Shown piece by piece: positions 34,262 to 42,024 of a stretch of 64,000 bases of DNA. Every line of letters starts with the position of its first letter. Position 1 is the first letter of the stretch. Made by a program: the position numbers and the translations under genes. Below the pieces are notes generated by a model, which saw only the letters and a program-made list of their open reading frames with translations, was not told the origin of the DNA and made no database searches. This DNA comes from Kluyvera sp040932435 (GTDB taxonomy: Bacteria; Pseudomonadota; Gammaproteobacteria; Enterobacterales; Enterobacteriaceae), in assembly GCF_040932435.1 (NCBI RefSeq), contig NZ_JBFQGA010000007.1, positions 62,001 through 126,000 on the forward strand, read 5' to 3'.

Positions 34262-34624
34262 TTACCGCTGTTGCAAAAATTCGCGATACGCCGCAATCAC
34301 CTGTAAGAAGTCCTCCACGCCGCAGAGCGCTAAGCTCTCTTCGTCGTAGTAGTTCATTCCGTCTTCCATTTCATCGCCGGTAAACTCCAGCTGATTAGCG
34401 CGAACCATCACTTCTTCGCCATCCAGCCACAGGGTATATTCATGCCCGGTGCGCTGCCATGAACGTTCGCTGCCTTTTACGGTACCTGCAGCCTGCTCTA
34501 CTTCATCCAGTAGTGAGAGGTTGTCTTTGACCTCTTCATTAAACCAGTGACCGACCACCTCGTGGCCCATCGACATTCGTACTTTTACCCCTCCGGTAAC
34601 GTCGCGCAGAAATTCGTATTCCAT
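34262..34624 (-). CDS. yacL: UPF0231 family protein YacL
   Basis: The 120-residue acidic protein, the same length as E. coli YacL, begins MEYEFLRDVTGGVKVRMSMGHE. It has no signal peptide or membrane segment. It belongs to the UPF0231 family, for which I know no established function. It lies downstream of acnB on the same strand. Confidence 0.93.
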   Translation of the reverse strand: MEYEFLRDVTGGVKVRMSMGHEVVGHWFNEEVKDNLSLLDEVEQAAGTVKGSERSWQRTGHEYTLWLDGEEVMVRANQLEFTGDEMEDGMNYYDEESLALCGVEDFLQVIAAYREFLQQR

Positions 34625-34725
34625 GATCTATTCCTCAACAAAGGCAATGCGTCACCGCTGCATTGTACCTATAGGTAATTATCGCAGTATGGGGGAATAA
34701 AAAAAGCGTAGCGGCGGGAGGAATG

Positions 34726-34763
34726 GAAAATAAAAAGGGTGAGAGTCTTCACTCTCACCCTTT
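34726..34763 (-). terminator. acnB intrinsic terminator
   Basis: AAAGGGTGAGAGT (34734-34746) and ACTCTCACCCTTT (34751-34763) form a perfect 13-bp stem with loop CTTC. On the minus strand it is followed by TTATTTT. Confidence 0.85.
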
Positions 34764-34774
34764 ATGCTACCAGC

Positions 34775-34795
34775 CCCTCTCCCGCAGGGAGAGGG
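34775..34795. repeat. Short CCCTCTCCC palindrome
   Basis: CCCTCTCCC-GCA-GGGAGAGGG is a perfect 9-bp inverted repeat just after the acnB stop. It shares the core of the larger repeat at 7084-7171 and belongs to the same family. Confidence 0.7.
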
Positions 34796-34804
34796 TGGCA
34801 TTGG

Positions 34805-37402
34805 TTATACCGCGGTCTGGAAAATCACGCCGTCCGCTTTCTCAGTGTACTGAGTCAGCTGGTCGAAGTTCAGATAACGGTAGGTATCTACTGCGGTCTT
34901 ATCCACTTGAGCAACAAAGGTCTGGTACTCATCCGGCGTCGGCAGTTTGCCAATAAGCGCGGCAACCGCAGCCAGTTCGGCTGAAGCCAGGAAGACGTTC
35001 GCACCGGTACCTAAACGGTTCGGGAAGTTACGGGTTGAGGTGGAAACCACCGTCGCACCGTCAGCAACGCGCGCCTGGTTACCCATACACAGGGAACAGC
35101 CAGGGATTTCAATACGCGCACCGCTTTTACCAAAGATGCTGTAGTAGCCTTCTTCGGTCAGCTGCGTGGCATCCATACGGGTTGGCGGAGCCACCCACAG
35201 ACGCGTTGGCAGCTGGCCTTTATGGGTATCCAGCAGTTTACCGGCAGCACGGAAGTGACCGATGTTGGTCATGCAAGAACCGATAAAGACTTCGTCGATC
35301 TTCTCGCCCTGTACATCAGAGAGCAGACGTGCGTCGTCCGGATCGTTTGGCGCACACAGAATTGGCTCTTTGATATCCGCTAGATCGATGTCGATCACCG
35401 CCGCATACTCTGCGTCAGCGTCGGCTTCCAGCAACTGCGGATCCGCCAGCCATTTTTCCATGCCCTGCACGCGACGTTCCAGCGTACGACGATCGCCGTA
35501 ACCTTCGGCAATCATCCACTTCAGCAGAACGATGTTAGAGGTTAGGTACTCGGTGATAGGCGCCTGGTTCAGCTTGATGGTGCAGCCTGCCGCAGAACGT
35601 TCGGCGGAGGCGTCGGTCAGTTCAAACGCCTGCTCTACTTTCAGATCCGGCAGACCTTCAATTTCCAAGATACGGCCGGAGAAGATGTTTTTCTTACCTT
35701 TCTTCTCAACGGTCAGCAGGCCTTGGCGAATCGCGTACAGCGGGATCGCATGGACCAAGTCACGCAGGGTGATACCCGGCTGCATTTTGCCTTTAAAGCG
35801 CACCAGTACGGATTCCGGCATGTCGAGCGGCATAACGCCGGTCGCCGCAGCAAACGCCACCAGACCAGAACCCGCCGGGAAGGAAATGCCGATTGGGAAA
35901 CGGGTATGGGAGTCACCACCGGTACCCACGGTATCCGGCAGCAGCATGCGGTTCAGCCAAGAGTGGATAACGCCATCACCCGGACGCAGCGAGACGCCGC
36001 CACGGTTCATAATGAAGTCTGGCAGCGTGTGGTGCGTGGTGACGTCAACCGGCTTCGGATAGGCGGCAGTGTGACAGAATGACTGCATGACCAAATCTGA
36101 AGAGAAGCCCAGACACGCCAGGTCTTTCAGTTCGTCACGGGTCATTGGACCGGTGGTATCCTGAGAACCTACGGAGGTCATCTTCGGTTCGCAGTAAGCG
36201 CCCGGACGAATACCGGTTACGCCGCACGCGCGGCCAACCATTTTTTGTGCCAGAGAGAAGCCGCGGCTGCTTTCCGCCACGTCTTTCGCCTGACGGAATA
36301 CCTCACTGTGCGGCAGACCCAGCGCTTCGCGCGCTTTGGTGGTCAGGCCACGGCCGATAATCAGCGGAATACGGCCACCGGCGCGCACTTCGTCGATCAG
36401 CACGTCGGTTTTGAGTTCGAAGGTCGCCAGCAGTTCGTTGGTTCCGTGATTACGCACTTCGCCCTTGAACGGGTAAACGTCAATCACGTCGCCCATGTTC
36501 AGCTTGTTCACGTCAACTTCGATTGGCAATGCGCCCGCATCTTCCATGGTGTTGAAGAAGATAGGTGCAATTTTACCACCGAGACACAGGCCGCCGCCGC
36601 GTTTGTTTGGCACGTGAGGAATATCGTCGCCCATGAACCACAGTACGGAGTTCGTCGCGGACTTACGGGAAGAACCGGTCCCCACAACGTCGCCCACGTA
36701 GGCCAGCGGGAAACCTTTTTGCTGCAACGCCTCGATCTGCTTAATTGGACCCACAACGCCCGGCTGATCCGGGTCAATGCCTTCACGGGCGTTTTTCAGC
36801 ATCGCCAGCGCGTGCAGTGGGATATCCGGACGAGACCACGCATCAGGCGCCGGAGACAGGTCATCGGTGTTGGTTTCACCGGTGACTTTGAAGACGGTAA
36901 CGGTAATTTTTTCCGCCAGCGCAGGACGGTTCAGGAACCATTCAGCATCGGCCCAGGATTGGATAACCTGTTTGGCAAAGGTGTTGCCCGCTTTGGCTTT
37001 CTCTTCTACGTCATAGAAGTTGTCAAACATCAGCAGCGTCTGAGACAGCGCTTTCGCAGCAATTGGTGCCAGTTTGGCATCGTCCAGAGCGTCAATCAGC
37101 GGATGGATGTTGTAACCACCCTGCATAGTGCCTAACAGTTCAACGGCTTTTTCTGGAGAGACCAACGGGGAGGTAGCTTCGCCTTTCGCGACGGCAGCGA
37201 GGAAGCCCGCTTTAACATAGGCGGCTTCGTCAACGCCCGGCGGTACGCGATTGATTAACAGGTCTAACAGGAATTCTTCTTCGCCAGCAGGCGGATTCTT
37301 CAGCAGCTCAACCAAGCCGGCCATTTGGGTTGCATCTAGGGGTTTGGCAACAATCCCTTCGGCGGCACGCTCAGCTACGTGCTCACGATATTCTTTTAGC
37401 AC
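34805..37402 (-). CDS. acnB: Bifunctional aconitate hydratase 2 / 2-methylisocitrate dehydratase
   Basis: AcnB is the main TCA-cycle aconitase, converting citrate to isocitrate through a [4Fe-4S] cluster, and its apo form can bind mRNA. The 865-residue length equals E. coli. An N-terminal HEAT-like domain (residues 1-160) is followed by the swivelling domain with VGTGSSRKSATNS. Cluster cysteines are in GSCMTNIGHF and CSLCMGN. A Cra-type site lies upstream, and the gene is divergent from yacH. Confidence 0.98.
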   Translation of the reverse strand: MLKEYREHVAERAAEGIVAKPLDATQMAGLVELLKNPPAGEEEFLLDLLINRVPPGVDEAAYVKAGFLAAVAKGEATSPLVSPEKAVELLGTMQGGYNIHPLIDALDDAKLAPIAAKALSQTLLMFDNFYDVEEKAKAGNTFAKQVIQSWADAEWFLNRPALAEKITVTVFKVTGETNTDDLSPAPDAWSRPDIPLHALAMLKNAREGIDPDQPGVVGPIKQIEALQQKGFPLAYVGDVVGTGSSRKSATNSVLWFMGDDIPHVPNKRGGGLCLGGKIAPIFFNTMEDAGALPIEVDVNKLNMGDVIDVYPFKGEVRNHGTNELLATFELKTDVLIDEVRAGGRIPLIIGRGLTTKAREALGLPHSEVFRQAKDVAESSRGFSLAQKMVGRACGVTGIRPGAYCEPKMTSVGSQDTTGPMTRDELKDLACLGFSSDLVMQSFCHTAAYPKPVDVTTHHTLPDFIMNRGGVSLRPGDGVIHSWLNRMLLPDTVGTGGDSHTRFPIGISFPAGSGLVAFAAATGVMPLDMPESVLVRFKGKMQPGITLRDLVHAIPLYAIRQGLLTVEKKGKKNIFSGRILEIEGLPDLKVEQAFELTDASAERSAAGCTIKLNQAPITEYLTSNIVLLKWMIAEGYGDRRTLERRVQGMEKWLADPQLLEADADAEYAAVIDIDLADIKEPILCAPNDPDDARLLSDVQGEKIDEVFIGSCMTNIGHFRAAGKLLDTHKGQLPTRLWVAPPTRMDATQLTEEGYYSIFGKSGARIEIPGCSLCMGNQARVADGATVVSTSTRNFPNRLGTGANVFLASAELAAVAALIGKLPTPDEYQTFVAQVDKTAVDTYRYLNFDQLTQYTEKADGVIFQTAV

Positions 37403-37864
37403 GACGGTATCTCCTCGCTCTCATTGTCATATGCGGTCGGCGATCTCTTCACGCTCCTGTGAGACAGCAGTTTGTAGGGTAAAAGCCCGATGCCGCGAGG
37501 GCCAGCATAGCAGGATTTCTGGAGGGTGTTAATCCGTTTACAAAAAAGCAACATTAAATATTTGCTGAATCGTTAATGTTGATATATCAGTTTAAAAAAA
37601 GCCTTTTAACGGCGGAATTAAACCAGACACCAGCAAGGGAAATCCGCATTTTGTTATGAAAGTATTACGAGCAAGCGGGCGCGCATCGCGCAAGTTCCAG
37701 CAGATTCCGCTACTATCGCCCTCCCCCGCTCGTGTGTAAGCAGCGGTAAGAATGTCCTACAAGTCGTCAATTCCCTGCTTTAATCAAAAAATAGACAACA
37801 GCCTCTTTATACTCGCGGAAATCCGACTCTCTGATACGGACTGTATTGTTCTTGGAGATCCACC
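37403..37864. promoter_or_regulatory. Divergent acnB-yacH regulatory region
   Basis: The 462-bp gap must carry promoters for acnB (minus) and yacH (plus). The part at 37530-37620 is AT-rich and includes the Cra-consensus site annotated separately. AGGAGATACC-type complement at 37408-37418 is the acnB ribosome site, and CTTGGAGATCCACC precedes yacH. I saw no open reading frame worth calling. Confidence 0.6.
37564..37577. promoter_or_regulatory. Candidate Cra (FruR) operator upstream of acnB
   Basis: GCTGAATCGTTAAT fits every position of the Cra consensus RSTGAAWCSNTHHW, about 160 bp upstream of the acnB start. Repression of acnB by FruR, ArcA and Fis and activation by CRP have been reported in E. 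coli. Confidence 0.55.
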
Positions 37865-39457
37865 ATGAATTTGCCTATTAAGCCTCACTATATCGCGTTG
37901 CTATGCAGCGCCGGGCTGCTGGCGGCCGCAGGCACGCTGTATGTCAAAAGCCGCGAGCCAGCAGTAGCAGAAGTGGCGGCAGCCGTTGCGGCTCCCGCGC
38001 CGGTATCTGTGCCAGCAGCGCCGCCAGTCGTTGCCGCGCCCACTTACACCACCGCGCAAATCACCCAGTGGGTTGCTCCCATTGCCCTTTACCCTGACCC
38101 ACTGCTGTCACAGGTGCTGATGGCGTCAACCTACCCCGCCAGCGTCGCCCAGGCGGTGCAATGGTCAAAGGATAATCCAACGCAGCAAGGGGATGCAGCG
38201 ATCAAAGCGGTGGCCGATCAACCTTGGGATGCCAGCGTGAAATCGCTGGTGGCTTTCCCGCAGCTCACCGGAATGATGGGCGAAGATCCGCAATGGGTAG
38301 AAAATCTGGGTAACGCCTTCCTAGCGCAGCCGCAGGATGTGATGGATGCGGTGCAAAATCTGCGTCAGTTGGCGCAGAAAACCGGCTCGCTGAAATCCAC
38401 GCCCCAGCAAACGGTAACGACCACTAAACGCACCGCGGAAGCGGGTTCAGTCTCCAGCACCAGTAGCGCGCCCACGGTCATTAAGATCGAGCCTGCAACC
38501 CCGGAAGTGGTCTATGTTCCTAACTACAACCCGTCGGTCGTTTACGGCAACAGTTGGCCGTACACCGCCGCACCACCGGTCTACCTTCCGCCTCCACCGG
38601 GGCAACAGTTTGCCGATAGCTTCGTGCGCGGCTTCGGCTACAGCCTAGGCGTGGCGACAACCTACGCCATTTTCAGCAATATCGATTGGGATGATGACGA
38701 TCATCACCACCACGATGACGATTATCATGGCAACGGCTACCAGCACAATGGCGATAACATCAACATTAATGTAAATAATTTCAACCAGATAACGCGACAA
38801 AATATCAGCGGTAAGACGCTGGATTGGCAGCATAACCCCGCCTATCGCGGCAATGTGCCTTACCCTAATAACAACGTTGCGCAGCGCTATCACCGGACCG
38901 ATGTTGCAGGGGGATTAAGCGCGACACACTCTGCGCCGACGCTTGCTGGCGCGCATCCCACCGATGTCGCGGGAGGATTAAGCGCAGCCGCTCACTCACA
39001 GCCAAACCGCGATAGCCAGCGGCAGGCGGCAATGGATAAGCTTCATCAGCGCACGCAAAACGGCGGTAATGCCAGCGCGTTAGGTTCGCGTGACGCCCAG
39101 CGCCACGCGGCTTCACAGCAGCTCAACAAAACCGTGCAGCGGGATAACTTCCGCGGTTACGACACCCCTGCACACACTGCACAAGCTCACGCCGCAGCAC
39201 AGCAGGTTCGGCAGCAGTCACATTCGGCCACAACGCAGCATCGTGACCATGCGCAAACGCCACACCTGAAGCAGAAGATAACGGACCAGCGCGGTGCGCA
39301 GCTAAACCGCGAGAGAGGACAACGCAATAATGCCTTCAGCGGTAATGAAAGCCGGGCACCGTCATGGCAGGCACAGCAGTCTCGTGGGTTACAAAGCCGC
39401 CATGCCTCAGGCCTTGATGGCGAACGCTCCGGACACCATGAGCTACGTCGACGCTAA
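37865..39457 (+). CDS. yacH: DUF3300 protein YacH
   Basis: The 530-residue protein begins with a single hydrophobic segment (YIALLCSAGLLAAAG) followed by an Ala/Pro/Val linker, so it is exported or anchored. The DUF3300 domain runs from about residue 60 to 260 (ITQWVAPIALYPDPLLSQVLMAST is its hallmark). Then come a His/Asp cluster (about residue 275-285), an Asn-rich stretch, two TDVAGGLSA repeats and a Gln/His/Arg-rich low-complexity tail. E. coli YacH is longer, with more repeats. It is followed 11 bp later by a DUF2950 gene, and the two domains often occur together. Function unknown. Confidence 0.9.
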   Translation: MNLPIKPHYIALLCSAGLLAAAGTLYVKSREPAVAEVAAAVAAPAPVSVPAAPPVVAAPTYTTAQITQWVAPIALYPDPLLSQVLMASTYPASVAQAVQWSKDNPTQQGDAAIKAVADQPWDASVKSLVAFPQLTGMMGEDPQWVENLGNAFLAQPQDVMDAVQNLRQLAQKTGSLKSTPQQTVTTTKRTAEAGSVSSTSSAPTVIKIEPATPEVVYVPNYNPSVVYGNSWPYTAAPPVYLPPPPGQQFADSFVRGFGYSLGVATTYAIFSNIDWDDDDHHHHDDDYHGNGYQHNGDNININVNNFNQITRQNISGKTLDWQHNPAYRGNVPYPNNNVAQRYHRTDVAGGLSATHSAPTLAGAHPTDVAGGLSAAAHSQPNRDSQRQAAMDKLHQRTQNGGNASALGSRDAQRHAASQQLNKTVQRDNFRGYDTPAHTAQAHAAAQQVRQQSHSATTQHRDHAQTPHLKQKITDQRGAQLNRERGQRNNAFSGNESRAPSWQAQQSRGLQSRHASGLDGERSGHHELRRR

Positions 39458-39468
39458 GGAATATTCGA

Positions 39469-40266
39469 ATGAAAAAGCAGATACAGATGGCCCTGCTGGC
39501 GCTGGCGATGTCGCCACTGATGGCACTGGCGCAGCAAACATTCTCTAGTCCAGAACAAGCAGCCAGCGAGTTGGCGAATGCCATTAGCCACAAAGACGAT
39601 GCCGCGCTGAATAATCTTTTAGGCGAAAACTGGCAGCAGTTTTTGCCCCCCGATGGGGTCGACCCAGAGGCGGTAGCTCGCTTCCTACGCGACTGGCAGC
39701 TTGGCCACCGCATCGTGAAACAGTCCGATACCGCCTGGCTGGATGTTGGCAACGATAACTGGCGGTTGCCAATCCCAATGGAACGAAGCAGCACAGGCTG
39801 GGCGTTCAATATCGCCGCCGGGGAGGATGAAATTCAGACCCGCGCCATTGGCCGCAATGAGCTCTCCGCCATTCAAGCCATGCACGCGTACGTTGACGCA
39901 CAGCAGGATTATTACCAGCTAAACCACCGCTGGGCGCAGAAAATCATCAGCACCGAGGGCCAAAAAGACGGTCTCTACTGGCCCATCGTACCGGGTGAAG
40001 CGCCAAGTCCACTGGGGCCAAACTTCGCTCCAGCCGTACCAGGTGAAGGCTACCATGGTTACCATTTCCGTATTATCACCAACGGCGATAAAGGTGAAGT
40101 GGCCCTGCTGGCATGGCCGGTTGAATGGGGGCAAACGGGGGTGATGAGTTTTATGGTCAGCCAGAATGATAAGGTCTACCAGGCCGATTTCGGTGAGCAA
40201 ACGACGGACAAAATCGCGGCAATGACCCGCTTTGACGCGCAAGCACCGTGGCAACTCGCGGAATAG
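39469..40266 (+). CDS. DUF2950 family exported protein
   Basis: The 265-residue product has the signal peptide MKKQIQMALLALAMSPLMALA. The DUF2950 domain shows FSSPEQAASELANAI, WLDVGNDNWRLPIPM, IQAMHAYVDAQQDYY, and the C-terminal YHGYHFRIIT and VSQNDKVYQADFG. It is cotranscribed with yacH (11-bp gap) and ends at a strong terminator. I do not recall this gene beside yacH in E. coli K-12. Periplasmic location is inferred; the function is unknown. Confidence 0.85.
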   Translation: MKKQIQMALLALAMSPLMALAQQTFSSPEQAASELANAISHKDDAALNNLLGENWQQFLPPDGVDPEAVARFLRDWQLGHRIVKQSDTAWLDVGNDNWRLPIPMERSSTGWAFNIAAGEDEIQTRAIGRNELSAIQAMHAYVDAQQDYYQLNHRWAQKIISTEGQKDGLYWPIVPGEAPSPLGPNFAPAVPGEGYHGYHFRIITNGDKGEVALLAWPVEWGQTGVMSFMVSQNDKVYQADFGEQTTDKIAAMTRFDAQAPWQLAE

Positions 40267-40273
40267 AGGGCGT

Positions 40274-40303
40274 AAAAAAAGCGGCTGACTAGCCGCTTTT
40301 TAT
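40274..40303 (+). terminator. Strong terminator after the DUF2950 gene
   Basis: AAAAAGCGGCT and AGCCGCTTTTT flank the loop GACT, giving an 11-bp stem with A and T tracts on both sides. It can act in both directions and also serve lpd. Confidence 0.9.
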
Positions 40304-40305
40304 TT

Positions 40306-40380
40306 GCCTGATGGCGCTTTGCTTATCAGGCCTACTCGATATTTGTAGGCCGGATAAGACGCTTGCGTCGCCATCCGGCA
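40306..40380. repeat. BIME/REP pair downstream of lpd
   Basis: GCCTGATGGCGCTTTGC...TTATCAGGCCTAC and the inverted GTAGGCCGGATAAGACGC...GCCATCCGGC make a two-unit BIME in the gap between the convergent DUF2950 gene and lpd. Confidence 0.9.
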
Positions 40381-40393
40381 ACGTTGCGCAGAA

Positions 40394-41818
40394 TTACTTC
40401 TTCTTCGCTTTCGCGTTCGGCAGGTCGGTAATGCTACCTTCAAAGATTTCTGCTGCCAGGCCCACAGACTCGTGCAGAGTCGGGTGAGCGTGGATGGTCA
40501 GCGCGATATCTTCAGCATCACAGCCCATTTCGATAGCCAGACCGATTTCACCCAGCAGCTCGCCGCCGTTGGTGCCGACAATCGCACCACCGATAACACG
40601 GTGAGATTCTTTGTCGAAGATCAGTTTGGTGACGCCATCTGCACAGTCGGAAGCGATAGCACGGCCAGAAGCAGCCCACGGGAAGGTGGCGGTTTCGTAG
40701 CTAATGCCTTTCTCTTTCGCTTCTTTCTCGGTCAGACCAACCCAGGCAACTTCTGGATCGGTATACGCAATGGATGGAATCACTTTCGGATCAAAGTAGT
40801 GTTTCTGGCCTGCGATAACTTCAGCAGCAACGTGACCTTCGTGAACACCTTTGTGCGCCAGCATTGGCTGACCGACGATATCGCCGATAGCAAAGATGTG
40901 CGGTACGTTGGTACGCAGCTGTTTGTCGACGTGGATGAAGCCACGGTCGTCAACTTCAACGCCGGCTTTGCCTGCATCGAGGTTTTTACCGTTTGGCACA
41001 CGACCAATCGCGACCAGTACCGCGTCGTAACGCTGTGCTTCAACTGGCGCTTTTTTGCCTTCCATAGAAACATAGATACCGTCTGCTTTTGCTTCAACAG
41101 CGGTCACTTTGGTTTCCAGCATCAGGTTGAATTTCTTGCTGATACGTTTGGTGAAGACTTTAACGATGTCTTTGTCTGCAGCCGGGATAACCTGGTCGAA
41201 CATTTCAACCACGTCAATCTCTGAACCCAGCGCATGGTACACGGTACCCATTTCCAGACCGATAATGCCACCGCCCATAACCAGCAGGCGTTTTGGCACT
41301 TCTTTGAGTTCCAGTGCGTCTGTGGAGTCCCATACGCGTGGATCTTCATGCGGAATGAATGGCAGTTCAATCGGACGGGAACCCGCCGCGATGATAGCGT
41401 TGTCGAAGTTGATCACGGTTTTACCGTTCTCGCCTTCCACTTCCAGGGTGTTTGCCCCGGTGAATTTACCCAGACCGTTTACCACTTTCACTTTACGGCC
41501 TTTGGCCATACCCGCCAGACCACCGGTCAGCTGAGTGATAACTTTCTCTTTCCAGGTACGAATTTTGTCGATATCGGTTTTCGGCTCGCCGAAGACGATA
41601 CCGTGGTCAGCCAGTGATTTGGCTTCTTCGATAACTTTTGCAACGTGCAACAGTGCTTTAGAAGGGATACAGCCAACGTTCAGACAAACACCACCGAGGG
41701 TGCTGTAACGTTCTACGATTACGGTTTCCAGACCTAAATCAGCGCAACGGAATGCAGCAGAGTAGCCCGCAGGACCTGCCCCAAGTACCACGACCTGAGT
41801 TTTAATTTCAGTACTCAT
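40394..41818 (-). CDS. lpd: Dihydrolipoyl dehydrogenase (E3)
   Basis: Lpd reoxidises dihydrolipoamide with NAD+ in the pyruvate and 2-oxoglutarate dehydrogenase and glycine-cleavage complexes. Starting at ATG 41818 gives 474 residues, as in E. coli. The FAD motif is GAGPAGYS, the redox disulfide is Cys45-Cys50 in CLNVGC, the NAD motif is GGGIIGLE, and the catalytic His/Glu pair is in HAHPTLHE. It lies downstream of aceF with a terminator and space for its own promoter between. Confidence 0.98.
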   Translation of the reverse strand: MSTEIKTQVVVLGAGPAGYSAAFRCADLGLETVIVERYSTLGGVCLNVGCIPSKALLHVAKVIEEAKSLADHGIVFGEPKTDIDKIRTWKEKVITQLTGGLAGMAKGRKVKVVNGLGKFTGANTLEVEGENGKTVINFDNAIIAAGSRPIELPFIPHEDPRVWDSTDALELKEVPKRLLVMGGGIIGLEMGTVYHALGSEIDVVEMFDQVIPAADKDIVKVFTKRISKKFNLMLETKVTAVEAKADGIYVSMEGKKAPVEAQRYDAVLVAIGRVPNGKNLDAGKAGVEVDDRGFIHVDKQLRTNVPHIFAIGDIVGQPMLAHKGVHEGHVAAEVIAGQKHYFDPKVIPSIAYTDPEVAWVGLTEKEAKEKGISYETATFPWAASGRAIASDCADGVTKLIFDKESHRVIGGAIVGTNGGELLGEIGLAIEMGCDAEDIALTIHAHPTLHESVGLAAEIFEGSITDLPNAKAKKK

Positions 41819-41993
41819 CATGACCTCTATCATTTATATCCGGCGGGTCTGACGCTTATGTTATTACGCCCATGTCCACCGGGACGTTCTATCCGCGTGT
41901 ATTTTACAAAATTGTTAACAATTTTTAAACAACAAACGGCAAACGATTTTGTCCTTTGTTGCTGATAACCCGAAACAAGCTCAAGGTTACCAG

Positions 41994-42022
41994 AAAAAAG
42001 CCGGCCGTCAGGCCGGCTTTTT
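41994..42022 (-). terminator. aceEF terminator
   Basis: GCCGGCC-GTCA-GGCCGGC (42000-42017) is a 7-bp GC stem with A tracts and T tracts on either side. It directly follows the aceF stop and would separate aceEF from lpd, allowing readthrough plus independent lpd transcription as known in E. coli. Confidence 0.88.
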
Positions 42023-42024
42023 TG

